Positions 44,602-56,565 are shown, numbered from the stretch's first letter. The stretch: DNA of 64,000 nt from DASRHY01 sp035650275 (GCA_035650275.1 DASRHY010000228.1:13666-77665), one strand, 5' to 3'. Translations and numbers: made by a program. Notes: generated by a model not told the origin, from the letters alone.

Positions 44602-45599
44602 GGCACGTCGCCGCCGATGGGAATCCGCCGCCGACGGCGCCCGGTGCGGCGGCGGCTCGGGTCGAACTGGCGCACCCCGGACCGGGCCGCGGCGCGGGCG
44701 AAGGCGCTGCGCACCCGGTCCACCACCAGCTGCGGCTGGTCCAGGTGTGCCCACGGCATCCAGACGTACTCCACCGGCGGCGGCCCGGAGTCCGGGACGT
44801 ACCGGTCGTCCTCGCACCCGGCGCACGATCCCCAGTACGGCAGCCAGGGCTCGAACTCCACCACCGTCCGCTGCTCCGCGAACCACAGCGCCGGCCCGTC
44901 CGCCTCGCCGTACTCGTACACCGGAGGTGGCGGCAGCTCCGACGGTTCCGGCAGCCCCGCGGACCGCAGCAAGTACCGCAGCCGTGACTCACCGACCGAG
45001 CAGGCCCGGCCCGACGCCGACCCCAACGCAGCGGCCGCCCGCCCGCGCCCGGCGCCGAGACAGGCAACCGCGACGTCGAGCGTGCGCGGTGTCACCAGCC
45101 GGGCGTGCAGTGCCGCGTCGACGCACACCACGGCGGCCTCGGCCGGACCGGTGGCGGCGACCTCGGTGACAGCCCGGGCCGGTGTCACCAGGCGCAGCCC
45201 GTTCCAGGTCCGCACCTGCCCGGCCGGCGGGCTCCCGACATGCCGGTGCACACCGCCGGCGACCCGGCCCGCCCGGCCACGGTTCACGGTCACGTGCACG
45301 GCGGACAGGTCCAGGCCCCACAGCGGCAGCCCGTGGAGCCCGGCGGCGGACTGGTGCGACGCGACCAGCCCCGGCGGGCCGTCCCGCAGCAGCCGGTGCA
45401 GCCGGCGCAGGTGCATCATCTCGGCGTTGACCACGATCAGCATCCGGCGATGCGCATACCGCCCGCGCTCGATCGTCCGCCAGGTGCCGCACTGCACCAA
45501 CTGTTCGATATCGGCGGCGTCGTACCCGCACGCCTGCGCGTCCGTGCGGGTGAAGACGCCGCCTCTGATGGTGGCCATCACGGCCAGTTGGGGGTTCAC
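44595..45599 (-). CDS. AbiEi-antitoxin-domain/DUF559-like protein
   Basis: 334 residues. The N-terminus (MNPQLAVMATIRGGVFTRTDAQACGYDAADIEQLV) matches the winged-helix start of a large actinobacterial family annotated as AbiEi-antitoxin/DUF559 proteins. The C-terminal part normally carries a Vsr-like nuclease fold; here QRTVVEFEPW could be the remnant catalytic strand, but downstream motifs are altered (a Cys pair SCAGCEDD and a very basic tail). There is no adjacent AbiEii toxin. The start is GTG 45599. It is probably a solitary family member of unknown role. Confidence 0.65.
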   Translation of the reverse strand: MNPQLAVMATIRGGVFTRTDAQACGYDAADIEQLVQCGTWRTIERGRYAHRRMLIVVNAEMMHLRRLHRLLRDGPPGLVASHQSAAGLHGLPLWGLDLSAVHVTVNRGRAGRVAGGVHRHVGSPPAGQVRTWNGLRLVTPARAVTEVAATGPAEAAVVCVDAALHARLVTPRTLDVAVACLGAGRGRAAAALGSASGRACSVGESRLRYLLRSAGLPEPSELPPPPVYEYGEADGPALWFAEQRTVVEFEPWLPYWGSCAGCEDDRYVPDSGPPPVEYVWMPWAHLDQPQLVVDRVRSAFARAAARSGVRQFDPSRRRTGRRRRRIPIGGDVPC

Positions 45600-45696
45600 A
45601 CCGGTGAGGATGTCGTCGTGTGACGCACCGTGGCGGGACGTCGTACGACGTGTGGACAAACCAGCCCACGAACAGCCTTGTGGACAGAAACCGGCC

Positions 45697-46137
45697 CTAC
45701 ACCAGGGACGCGCGAGACGGCACGAACGGCTGCCAGAGCAGCGGCATCCTGGCCTCCTCGGGCGTGCGACAGCCCTTCTGCTCGTTGCAGACGGCATGCG
45801 CCGCGACGGCGTTGAGCCACTCGGCACGGCCGCCGCGGGACCGTGGCAGCACGTGGTCCATCGTGTCCGCGCCGGACCGGCCGCAGTACGCGCAGCGGAA
45901 CTTGTCTCGTCGCAGCACACCCTGCTTGCTGTACTTCACCCGCCCGGTGGCGTACCGCCAGTGCGTCACGACGTAGCGGACCAGGCGCAGCACCCGCGGA
46001 ACCGGAAAGGGGCCGATCGTGCGCTCTCCGTGAGCTTCCTCGACCACCGCGACCTCGCGGACCAGCATCCGGATGGCGTGCGGGATCGAGACTGTGTGCA
46101 GCGGTTCGTACGACGCGTTCAGCACGATCACGCTCAT
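45697..46137 (-). CDS. HNH endonuclease
   Basis: A 146-residue HNH nuclease of the common actinobacterial type beginning MSVIVLNASYEPLHTVS. The zinc/HNH core is CAYCGRSGADTMDHVLPRSRGG followed by NAVAAHAVCNEQKG: two CxxC-type pairs, with the His-Asn pattern kept. ATG 46137 has an excellent GGAAGGAGG site. Target and role are unknown; such proteins are often stand-alone genes. Confidence 0.88.
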   Translation of the reverse strand: MSVIVLNASYEPLHTVSIPHAIRMLVREVAVVEEAHGERTIGPFPVPRVLRLVRYVVTHWRYATGRVKYSKQGVLRRDKFRCAYCGRSGADTMDHVLPRSRGGRAEWLNAVAAHAVCNEQKGCRTPEEARMPLLWQPFVPSRASLV

Positions 46138-46286
46138 CGCAGCCTCCTTCCGTCACACCGTCATGACATAAGTGTCCGCTACGCGGCCGGTGCGCGCAGG
46201 ATCTCAAGCATCCGTGTCGGGTCGATGAACGGTCAATGGGTTTCGGGTGACCACGCGGAGTTGCGGAATAGGCGAGGATGGGCGCT

Positions 46287-46697
46287 ATGACGTTCGACAA
46301 CCTGCTGTCCGGACCGCCGGAGACGCGACTGCCCGAGGACCCGGCGGCCGCCGAGCTGGCCGCCGCCAAGGACCCCGCCGAGGTCGCGGCCCGGCACCCC
46401 GCGTCGTCGCTGGCCTGGTCGACGCTCGCTGAGGCTGCGCTGGCGGACGGCCGCACGATCGAGGGGTACGCGTTCGCCCGGACCGGCTATCACCGCGGCC
46501 TGGACGCGCTGCGCCGCAACGGCTGGAAGGGTCATGGTCCGATCCCGTGGGAGCACGAACCCAACCGCGGCTTCCTGCGCTGCCTGGCCGCGCTCAGCAA
46601 GGCGGCGGGCGAGATCGGTGAGAAGGAGGAGGAGGAGCGCTGCGCGACGTTCCTGCGCGACTCCTCGGCCACCGGCGCCCAAGAGCTGGGCTTCTGA
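46287..46697 (+). CDS. DUF3151 family protein
   Basis: About 136 residues. It starts MTFDNLLSGPPETRLPEDPAA and contains WSTLAEAAL, YAFARTGYHRGLDALRRNGWKG and PWEHEPNRGFLRCLAALSKAA, the pattern of the actinobacterial DUF3151 family of unknown function. ATG 46287 is preferred over 46278 on ribosome-site spacing. In many actinobacteria this gene lies between fba and purA, as here. Confidence 0.85.
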   Translation: MTFDNLLSGPPETRLPEDPAAAELAAAKDPAEVAARHPASSLAWSTLAEAALADGRTIEGYAFARTGYHRGLDALRRNGWKGHGPIPWEHEPNRGFLRCLAALSKAAGEIGEKEEEERCATFLRDSSATGAQELGF

Positions 46698-46702
46698 CAG
46701 TC

Positions 46703-47680
46703 CTAGACCCGCGCGCGGTGCCGGTCCCGGTACGCCGACGGGCTGAGGCCGGTCTGCCGGCCGAACTGCTGGCGTAGGTTCGCGGTCGTGCCGAGCCCGG
46801 ACCGCCGGGCGATCGCGGCGACGTCGAGGTCGGTGGTCTCGAGCAGCTGCCGGGCCCGGTCGACCCGTTGCCGGTTCAGCCAGCGCAGCGGGGTGTCGCC
46901 GGTCGCAGCCTGGAACCGCCGGTGGAACGTGCTCGGGCTCATCACCGCCTTGCTGGCCAGCTGGGTGACGCTGATCGGCCGGTCGAGGTGCTGCGACGCC
47001 CACTGCAGTACGCCGTTCAGGGCGGGCTCTCGGCTCTCCGGCACCGGGTGCTCGATGAACTGCTGCTGGCCGCCGTCGCGGTGCATCGCGAACACCAGCC
47101 GCCGGCTGACCGCGTTGGCGACCGCCGCACCGTAGTCGGTCCGGATCACGTGCAGGCACAGGTCGAGTGCTGCCGCGCTACCGGCCGCCGACAGCACCTG
47201 ACCGTCGTCGACGAACAGCACGTCCGGCCGCAGGACCACGTCGGGGAAGCGGTTCCGGAACTCGGCGCTCCAGCGCCAGTGCGTGGTGACTGTGTGCCCA
47301 TCCAGCACGCCGGCCTCGGCGAGCGCGAAGGCGCCGGTGCAGAAGCTGATGATCCGGGCACCGCGCTGCTTGGCCGAACGGAGCACCTCCAGCATCCGCG
47401 GGTCGAGCGGGCTGTCGGTGTCGGGCCGGTTCGGCGCGATCACGGTGTCCGCGGTGGCGGCGTCGGCGAGCGTGCCGGGGCAGGTCATCGTGAACAGGCC
47501 TTCGCGCATCCGCACGTTCCGACGGGTCCCGCAGGCCACGAAGTCGTACCACTCGACGCCGAGCTCGGGCCGGGTGGTGCCGAACAGCTCAACCGCCACG
47601 CTCATCTCGAACGGGTTCGAACCGTCTGCGACGAGCAGGGCGACACGGTGCCGCCGAAGGTGAGAGGATCCTTGCGCCAT
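46703..47680 (-). CDS. GlxA-type AraC regulator (DJ-1/PfpI sensor domain)
   Basis: A 325-residue protein. The N-terminal class I amidotransferase-like domain (about 10-185) has the nucleophile-elbow motif FCTGAFALAEAG. A C-terminal AraC double helix-turn-helix follows (about 215-320; SQLASKAVMSPSTFHRRF-like and AAIARRSGLGTTANLRQQF). The family regulates varied catabolic and stress genes. It faces divergently from a cupin gene 52 nt away, its most likely target. Confidence 0.87.
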   Translation of the reverse strand: MAQGSSHLRRHRVALLVADGSNPFEMSVAVELFGTTRPELGVEWYDFVACGTRRNVRMREGLFTMTCPGTLADAATADTVIAPNRPDTDSPLDPRMLEVLRSAKQRGARIISFCTGAFALAEAGVLDGHTVTTHWRWSAEFRNRFPDVVLRPDVLFVDDGQVLSAAGSAAALDLCLHVIRTDYGAAVANAVSRRLVFAMHRDGGQQQFIEHPVPESREPALNGVLQWASQHLDRPISVTQLASKAVMSPSTFHRRFQAATGDTPLRWLNRQRVDRARQLLETTDLDVAAIARRSGLGTTANLRQQFGRQTGLSPSAYRDRHRARV

Positions 47681-47732
47681 TGTCCATTTCTAGCACTCAC
47701 GCCCCCAATGCGACAGGCCTGACGATGGCGGT

Positions 47733-48119
47733 ATGACAGTGAACCTGGACGAGGCGCTGAACTCGTTCGACGAGCTCTGGAGCCCGCGGATCGTTGCCCG
47801 GATCAACGACTACGACGTGCGCGTGACCAAGGTGCGCGGCGAGTACGTCTGGCACAAGCATGACACCACCGACGAGCTCTTCCTGGTGCTGGACGGTGAG
47901 CTCGACATCGCCCTGCGTGAGGAAGCCGGCGAGCGCGTCGTACGGATGCGAAAAGGCGACGTGTTCGTGGTCCCGAAGGGAGTCGTGCACCGGCCGTCGT
48001 CGGAGCCGGGCGCGTCGATCGTGGTGATCGAGCCGGAAGGCAACCCGACCACCGGCGACGGCACCACCGGCATTCCGGATCACCTCACCACCACGACCGG
48101 CCAGTCGTACCAAGGGTGA
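47733..48119 (+). CDS. Small cupin protein
   Basis: A 128-residue single-domain cupin. Motif 1 is WHKHDTTDELFLVLDGE and motif 2 GDVFVVPKGVVHRP, giving a plausible His/His/Glu/His metal site. Such small cupins act as mannose-6-phosphate-isomerase-like or sensor proteins; the substrate is unknown. It is divergent from the GlxA regulator. It is not related to the hydrazine cupin beyond the fold. Confidence 0.82.
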   Translation: MTVNLDEALNSFDELWSPRIVARINDYDVRVTKVRGEYVWHKHDTTDELFLVLDGELDIALREEAGERVVRMRKGDVFVVPKGVVHRPSSEPGASIVVIEPEGNPTTGDGTTGIPDHLTTTTGQSYQG

Positions 48120-48159
48120 CGCCGCGGACATGACCGCTGTGGTCAAGGCGACTGAAGCG

Positions 48160-48720
48160 CTAGCAGCGCAGTAGGTCGGCCATCGCGTCGGCGGGCGTGA
48201 GCCGGTCCGCCGGGCTGTCGATCCGCCATTCCAGCCGCAGCACACCTTCGCTGTAACGCCCCCGGGCGTCGGCGAACACGGAACGGAACAGCGAGAGCGC
48301 CGCGGCGTTCTCGGGCAGTACCAGAGCGTGCATCCGCCGGTACCCGAGCCCGGCGGCGATCTCGGCCAGCTCGGTCACCAGCCGCCGGCCGATCCCGCAC
48401 CGGTGCCAGGCGTCGACCACGGCGACCGCGATCTCGGCCTCGTCGTCCGCGGTCCGGCCGAGCCGGGCGATCCCGACCGGCACGGTGCCGTCCGGACCCG
48501 TCACCTCGGCGACCAGCGCGACCCGGTCGTTGCCATCGACATCGAGCAGCGCGGTGCGCAGGCCGCTGATCAGGCGCGGCACCGGCGCATGGAAACGCAG
48601 GTACCGGCTTCGCGCCGACAGTCCGTCGAACAGCGCGTCGAGGACGTCGGGCTCGTCCCGGCGCAGCGGCCGGACTGTTGCGCCACTGCGGGCACCGATC
48701 CCAGTCACATACTGGTCCAT
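48160..48720 (-). CDS. GNAT N-acetyltransferase
   Basis: A 186-residue GNAT protein: RPLRRDEPDVLDALFDGLSARSRYLRF at the start and the acetyl-CoA loop AWHRCGIGRRLVTELAEIA (near 112-130). It resembles the acetyltransferase domain of protein-lysine acetyltransferases such as PatA-type enzymes, but without a cNMP or ligase domain. ATG 48720. The substrate is unknown. Confidence 0.83.
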   Translation of the reverse strand: MDQYVTGIGARSGATVRPLRRDEPDVLDALFDGLSARSRYLRFHAPVPRLISGLRTALLDVDGNDRVALVAEVTGPDGTVPVGIARLGRTADDEAEIAVAVVDAWHRCGIGRRLVTELAEIAAGLGYRRMHALVLPENAAALSLFRSVFADARGRYSEGVLRLEWRIDSPADRLTPADAMADLLRC

Positions 48721-48771
48721 ACGGACGAAGTCCGTCCGCGGTTCGCGGGCAGACCACCATCCGGAACGGAA

Positions 48772-49638
48772 CTACCGGGCGTACGCCGGGACGTGCGCAC
48801 CGTCGCCGGCCCGGGCGCAGGCGGCGGCATACTCCAGCGGCGCCATCCCGACCGACTCGGAGAACTCGCGCGAGAAATGCGCCTGGTCGAAGTACCCGAG
48901 GTCGACCGCGAGCGCGGCCAGCTCCTCGGTCCGGCCCCGCGCCAGCAGGTCCGCGCCGTCGTGCAGCCGGTACCGGCGCAGCACCCACTTCGGTCCCACC
49001 CCGACGTACCGCCGGAACAGCCGCTGCAGCGTGCGGATCGGTACGTCGAACCGCTCGGTGACCTGGTCCACCCGGGTCAGGTCGCGGTCGGTCACCATCG
49101 CGGTGACGATGTCCAGCACCAGCCGGTACGACGGGTCGTCGCCCCCGTCCGGACGGTCCAGCCGCTCGGACAGGAACGCTTCCACCACGGCCCGCCGGCG
49201 TACGTCGTCCGGTGCCGACATCACCAGGTCGGTGAGCCGCTCCGCGTCGTCGAACACCTCGCTCAGCGGCAGCACGTCGTCGCGGAACGAGCCGACGTCG
49301 ATCCCGGTGAAGGCTCCGAACCCGCCGGCCCAGAACTTGATCCCGAACGTCCAGCCGCGCTCGGTCAGCTCCCGGGTGAACTTGGTCGTGCACACGCCGT
49401 TGACGAACGCGCCGGTGCGCGTCTCGGACTGCTCGAACGTGACGTTCACGCTCGGGTGCGGCAGCACCTCCGCGACGTACGGCGGCCGGCCGCGCAGGTC
49501 CCAGCGCACCGCCCAGTACCACTCGACGTACCGGCCGACCTGCGGGCTCGCGGTGAACCGGTCGAGCTCGCGGTGCCGGGCCTGCTCCTGCGGGTGCAGG
49601 ATGCCCTTCACATCGCCGAACGATGGCTTGTTGTGCAC
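48772..49638 (-). CDS. AraC-family regulator (DUF6597-type sensor)
   Basis: 288 residues from GTG 49638. The N-terminal domain (FTASPQVGRYVEWYWAVRWDL ... VLPHPSVNVTFE) is the sensor typical of this AraC subgroup. The C-terminal double helix-turn-helix (TRVDQVTERFDVPIRTLQRLFRRYVGVGPKW ... DLGYFDQAHFSREF) is intact. It is divergent from a PhnB-type VOC gene with a 51-nt gap, which is probably its target. Confidence 0.84.
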   Translation of the reverse strand: MHNKPSFGDVKGILHPQEQARHRELDRFTASPQVGRYVEWYWAVRWDLRGRPPYVAEVLPHPSVNVTFEQSETRTGAFVNGVCTTKFTRELTERGWTFGIKFWAGGFGAFTGIDVGSFRDDVLPLSEVFDDAERLTDLVMSAPDDVRRRAVVEAFLSERLDRPDGGDDPSYRLVLDIVTAMVTDRDLTRVDQVTERFDVPIRTLQRLFRRYVGVGPKWVLRRYRLHDGADLLARGRTEELAALAVDLGYFDQAHFSREFSESVGMAPLEYAAACARAGDGAHVPAYAR

Positions 49639-49689
49639 GCTGTCGCCTTCTTCCAAGACCACTGCGTCCCGGCTGGCGAGACTCGTCGT

Positions 49690-50160
49690 ATGACGACCAA
49701 CGTAGCCCCCGTCCCCGACGGTTATCACGCTCTCACCCCGTACCTCGCGGTCGCCGACGGCGCCAAGGCGATCGACTTCTACACGGCCGTGTTCGGCGCC
49801 GAGGTGGTCAGCCGGAACGACCAGCCGGACGGGTCGGTGGCGCACGCAGAGCTGCGGATCGGCGACTCGATGCTGCAGCTGAGCAACGAGATCCCGTCGT
49901 TCGGGCTGCGCGCGCCGGCCGGTGACTGGGTGCACTCGTCGGTGGTGCACTACTGCGCCGACGTGGACGCGGTCTTCGCGCGGGCGCTGGAGCACGGCGC
50001 GCGAGAGGTGGAGGCGGTACAGACGTTCGTGACCGGCGACCGGTACGGCACCGTGATCGACCCGTTCGGGCACCGCTGGGCGATCATGACCCGGGTCGAG
50101 GACGTCTCGCGCGAGGAGGCGGAGCGCCGGGTGGAGGAGTGGCTCGCCTCCCAGAGCTGA
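49690..50160 (+). CDS. PhnB-type VOC protein
   Basis: A 156-residue PhnB/VOC domain: LTPYLAVADGAKAIDFYTAVFGAEVV, HAELRIGDSMLQLSNE and DPFGHRWAIMTRVEDVS, all family landmarks. The C-terminal helix is charged. It is divergent from the AraC regulator and ends before a strong hairpin. Function is unknown. Confidence 0.84.
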   Translation: MTTNVAPVPDGYHALTPYLAVADGAKAIDFYTAVFGAEVVSRNDQPDGSVAHAELRIGDSMLQLSNEIPSFGLRAPAGDWVHSSVVHYCADVDAVFARALEHGAREVEAVQTFVTGDRYGTVIDPFGHRWAIMTRVEDVSREEAERRVEEWLASQS

Positions 50161-50200
50161 GCTCGCTCGAGCGGACTCGAGACTGGCACCGAGAACGAGC

Positions 50201-50248
50201 CAGCGGCCCGCCGGAACCGTCCCCTGCGGCAGTTTCGGCGGGCCGCTG
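50201..50248 (+). terminator. Hairpin terminator after VOC gene
   Basis: A 13-bp perfect GC-rich stem (50201-50213 with 50236-50248), extendable by four more pairs inward including a G-U. Confidence 0.7.
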
Positions 50249-50381
50249 ACAAAGAGTGTGCATCTGATTACACCGATTCGCAACCCTTTGTATCGAGTTG
50301 GCTGCAACATGTCACCATGTGTCCATCCGCCATGCGCTGTCAGTGCCCGAAAGCTGAGGTCCGGTAGGCTTTGGCCGCAAG

Positions 50382-50415
50382 AGCCCCGACGCTGTTGCCG
50401 ACAGCATCCGGGGCT
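50382..50415 (+). promoter_or_regulatory. Leader hairpin before purA with T-rich tail
   Basis: Stem AGCCCCG/CGGGGCT (50382-50388 with 50409-50415) with a second stem GCTGT/ACAGC inside, followed by TGTCTGTTTT. It lies between a putative -10 (TAGGCT, 50365-50370) and the purA ribosome site, so it could act as an intrinsic attenuator of purA. The 282-nt gap 50161-50442 holds this, the terminator above and no gene. Confidence 0.45.
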
Positions 50416-50442
50416 TGTCTGTTTTCAGCACCTGGAGGCGGT

Positions 50443-51735
<1,293 letters not shown>

Positions 51736-51776
51736 GCGGGAGCCGTCCGCTGCGTGCGACGCCGGCGGGAATTCGG

Positions 51777-51805
51777 TTGGCCCGCCCGGCGTTCATCTCT
51801 ACCGT
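51777..51805 (+). promoter_or_regulatory. Putative promoter of EF-Tu paralogue leader
   Basis: TTGGCC (51777-51782) and TACCGT (51800-51805) spaced by exactly 17 bp. The expected start site falls at or within a few bases of the uORF ATG (51813), so the message would be leaderless. Confidence 0.5.
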
Positions 51806-51812
51806 GATCGTC

Positions 51813-51917
51813 ATGTTCGCCGTCGCGCGGTTCGCGGACCTGTCGGGCTTCAGCCTGACGGGCGTTGATGCCTGGGCGCGGGCGGACCTGTCACTCTGCA
51901 CCGGCGCGCGACGCTGA
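51813..51917 (+). CDS. Short upstream ORF (34 residues) in the EF-Tu-paralogue leader
   Basis: ATG 51813 to TGA 51915-51917, product MFAVARFADLSGFSLTGV... ending CTGARR. There is no ribosome site, but the ATG sits where transcription should begin, consistent with leaderless translation. The stop codon overlaps the first arm of a hairpin that has two alternative partners. A leader-peptide role is inferred from this geometry only. Confidence 0.4.
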   Translation: MFAVARFADLSGFSLTGVDAWARADLSLCTGARR

Positions 51918-51980
51918 CCCTCCTCCTGCTCCAGCAGGACCGACGGAGGAGGGTGGCCAGAGCACCGGCCGACCCTCCTC
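51917..51980 (+). promoter_or_regulatory. Attenuator-like alternative hairpins in EF-Tu-paralogue leader
   Basis: Arm 1 ACCCTCCTCC (51917-51926) pairs perfectly with arm 2 GGAGGAGGGT (51945-51954). Arm 2 pairs equally with arm 3 ACCCTCCTC (51972-51980). The two hairpins exclude each other, and a ribosome at the uORF stop would cover arm 1. A small hairpin CCTGCT/AGCAGG lies in the first loop. The 421-nt stretch 51736-52156 contains only these leader features. Confidence 0.5.
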
Positions 51981-52156
51981 GACTGATCGTCGCAGGGGTG
52001 ACGGCCGGGCTTCGCGGTCCTGGCGCGGTCTTCATCATCAGAGCAGCGGTCCTTGTGCCGCTGTGCGGCTGGCACCCGCCTGCGCACGTCGTACGCCCGA
52101 CAACACAATTGCCCCCGGCAACCAGTGGGGCATTCCCATGCAGAGTAGGAAGGAAA

Positions 52157-53344
52157 ATGGCCAAGAGCCAATTCATGCGGACCAAGCCGCATCTCAACAT
52201 CGGGACGATGGGTCACGTCGACCACGGCAAGACGACCCTGACTGCCGCGATCACCAAGGTGCTCGCGGAGGCGGACCCGACTGTCAACCGGTTCGTCGCG
52301 TTCGACGGGATCGACCGCGCCCCGGAGGAGGTCCAGCGCGGTATCACCATCAACATCTCGCACGTCGAGTACGAGACGGCGACCAGGCACTACGCGCACG
52401 TCGACATGCCTGGGCACGCGGACTACGTGAAGAACATGATCACGGGTGCGGCCCAGGTCGACGCCGCGATCCTGGTCGTCTCCGCGCAGGACGGCGCGAT
52501 GCCGCAGACCCGGGAGCACGTGCTGCTCGCACGCCGGGTCGGTGTGCCGTACCTCGTGGTCGCGATGAACAAGGCGGACGTCGTCGAAGACCCCGAGCTG
52601 CTCGACCTGGTCGAGCTCGAGGTCCGCGAGCTGCTGAGCGAGTACGGGTTCCCCGGCGACGAGGTTCCCGTCGTACGCGTCTCGGCGCTCAAGGCACTCG
52701 ACGGCGACCCGCGCTGGGTCGGCTCGATCGTCGAGCTGCTGGCAGCGGTCGACGACTACGTGCCGGTGCCTGAGCGCGAGCTCGGGGAGCCGTTCCTGAT
52801 GCCGATCGAGAACGTGCTCACGATCAGCGGGCGCGGGACCGTGGTCACCGGTGCGGTCGAGCGCGGTTCGCTGCGGCTGGGCGACGCGGTCGAGGTCGTC
52901 GGTCTCGGCCCGACGGTGACGTCCGTCGCGACCGGGCTGGAGACGTTCGGCAAGTCGCTGGCGTCGGCCGAGGCCGGGGACAACGCGGCGGTGCTGCTGC
53001 GCGGTGTCCGGCGCGAGGAGGTCCAGCGTGGGCAGGTCCTGGCGTTGCCGGGTACGGTCACGCCGCACCGGCGGTTCCGGGCGAACCTGCACGCGCTGAC
53101 CGCGGCCGAGGGCGGGCGGCACACGCCGTTCGCCGCGGACTACCGGCCGCAGTTCTACTTCCGTACCACCGACGTGCCCGGGGGCATCGACCTCGGCGCC
53201 GTCGCCCTCGTGATGCCGGGCGACACGGTGGAGATCGGGGTGGAGCTGGGCAAGCCGATCGCGATGGAGGTCGGTCTCGGCTTCGCCGTCCGTGAGGGCG
53301 GCCGGACCGTGGCCGCCGGCACCGTGACCGAGCTGCTCGACTAG
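52157..53344 (+). CDS. Divergent elongation factor Tu paralogue
   Basis: A 395-residue EF-Tu with all GTPase motifs: GHVDHGKT (19-26 region), RGITIN switch I, DMPGHADY (normally DCPGHADY), NKAD and SALKAL; domains 2 and 3 are complete. It differs from typical actinobacterial EF-Tu at many normally fixed places, and it is not adjacent to rpsL/rpsG/fusA as main tuf genes are. ATG 52157 has TAGGAAGGAAA upstream. Second EF-Tu genes (tuf3-type in Streptomyces) are known as stress-induced or elfamycin-tolerant forms. Its long structured leader suggests inducible expression. Such a role is inference. Confidence 0.88.
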   Translation: MAKSQFMRTKPHLNIGTMGHVDHGKTTLTAAITKVLAEADPTVNRFVAFDGIDRAPEEVQRGITINISHVEYETATRHYAHVDMPGHADYVKNMITGAAQVDAAILVVSAQDGAMPQTREHVLLARRVGVPYLVVAMNKADVVEDPELLDLVELEVRELLSEYGFPGDEVPVVRVSALKALDGDPRWVGSIVELLAAVDDYVPVPERELGEPFLMPIENVLTISGRGTVVTGAVERGSLRLGDAVEVVGLGPTVTSVATGLETFGKSLASAEAGDNAAVLLRGVRREEVQRGQVLALPGTVTPHRRFRANLHALTAAEGGRHTPFAADYRPQFYFRTTDVPGGIDLGAVALVMPGDTVEIGVELGKPIAMEVGLGFAVREGGRTVAAGTVTELLD

Positions 53345-53351
53345 CAACAAG

Positions 53352-53400
53352 CTGCGTCCGAAGGACTGGTGCGCGATCCGCACCGGTTCTTCGGACGCAG
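53352..53400. terminator. Bidirectional hairpin terminator
   Basis: A 12-bp outer stem (53352-53363 with 53389-53400) with an inner GGTGCG/CGCACC stem, between the convergent EF-Tu and kinase genes. Confidence 0.7.
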
Positions 53401-53404
53401 AGTT

Positions 53405-55501
<2,097 letters not shown>

Positions 55502-55591
55502 GCCCCCTACGGTACGTGTGGTGTCAGGTCACCGCTGAGCTGTCAGCGACACGGTTATAGAACTCTCAGCCAGATGTTCGGCCCGGATCTT

Positions 55592-56446
55592 TCAACACTG
55601 GGCCTGGCCGCGCTTCCAGTAGCCCTGGAACGAGATCTGCTGCTTGGCCAGGCCGTTCGCGACCAGATGCCGCCGGACCTCCCGGATCATCCCGGACTCG
55701 CCGGCCACCCAGGCATAGTCGATGCCCTGCGGCAAGATGACGGTCCGTACCGCCTCGGTCACGGTCCGTCCGCTTCCGTCGGGCGCCCCACCGTGCGGCA
55801 CCCAGGTCAGGTCTACCTTGGCCGGCGACGGCAGATGCCGGATGTCGGCGACGTCCGGGACCTCGACGAAGGCGGTCGCCGTCACCTCCGGCGGCAGCTG
55901 CTCGAGGATGCCTTCGAGCGCCGGCAGCGCGGTCTCGTCCGCGACGAGCAGCCGATGCACGCTGCTCGCCGGCGGGACGTAGTCGACGCCGGACTGCAGC
56001 AGCCCCTTGACCGACGAGGTGTCCACCGCGAACGGCAGCAACAGCCCGACCCTGCCACCCTCCCTGTCACCGACCCTGTCACCGACCGTGACGTCGGTCG
56101 CCCAGGCCGAGGCCGGCCCGGTCCGGCCGTGCAGCGCGAAGTCGATGTCGACCTCGGCGAGTGCCGGGCGCAACGCGCGCACCGTGTACGTCCGCATCAC
56201 GACCCGGTCCTCCGCCGGCATCGCCAGCCAGACCGGGTACCAGTCGCCGGACGGCAGCACCAGGTCGGTGCGACCGGGTGGCGGCAGGAAGAGCTTGATC
56301 CGCTGGTCCGGGCCGGCGGTGACCGCGTCGGCCAGCCGCGGGCCGGTGAAGGTGATCCGGCGCAGGTGCGGACTCAAGTCGCGCACCGCGGTCACGGTCA
56401 CGGAGGCGGAGTCGAACGTGATCGGGCGCTCGAGAACAGCCGTCAT
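55592..56446 (-). CDS. Siderophore-interacting FAD/NADPH ferric reductase (SIP family)
   Basis: A 284-residue SIP-type flavoprotein. The FAD-binding motif RTYTVR follows LRRITFTGPRL in domain 1. Domain 2 (SIP C-terminal) has VADETALPA and YAWVAGESGMIREVRRHL. It reduces ferric siderophores in the cytosol with NADPH to release iron. The N-terminus faces an IdeR-type iron box 87 nt upstream, so it should be induced by iron starvation. The divergent small ORF shares the box. Confidence 0.92.
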   Translation of the reverse strand: MTAVLERPITFDSASVTVTAVRDLSPHLRRITFTGPRLADAVTAGPDQRIKLFLPPPGRTDLVLPSGDWYPVWLAMPAEDRVVMRTYTVRALRPALAEVDIDFALHGRTGPASAWATDVTVGDRVGDREGGRVGLLLPFAVDTSSVKGLLQSGVDYVPPASSVHRLLVADETALPALEGILEQLPPEVTATAFVEVPDVADIRHLPSPAKVDLTWVPHGGAPDGSGRTVTEAVRTVILPQGIDYAWVAGESGMIREVRRHLVANGLAKQQISFQGYWKRGQAQC

Positions 56447-56532
56447 GGCAGGGGAAACCCTTCGACGATCAGGAGGGCACAGCTTCGGCTGGACGTGACC
56501 TCGGTATTCGTAACAGCTATGCTGAGGCGACG

Positions 56533-56551
56533 ACAGGTTAGCCTTACCTAA
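56533..56551. promoter_or_regulatory. IdeR/DmdR-type iron box
   Basis: ACAGGTTAGCCTTACCTAA, matching the 19-bp actinobacterial iron-box consensus at 15 positions, between the divergent SIP gene and a small ORF. The Fe-loaded repressor would silence both. Confidence 0.75.
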
Positions 56552-56565
56552 ACTGGAGTATCAAG

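Noticed and set aside
46228..46243. Possible sixth, degenerate copy of the dispersed repeat (CGATGAACGG)
   Set aside because: Only about ten bases match and there is no second unit at the fixed spacing.
51953..52156. 68-residue N-terminal extension of the EF-Tu paralogue from GTG 51953
   Set aside because: The frame is open, but the extension has no EF-Tu similarity, and ATG 52157 has a strong ribosome site and the normal N-terminus.
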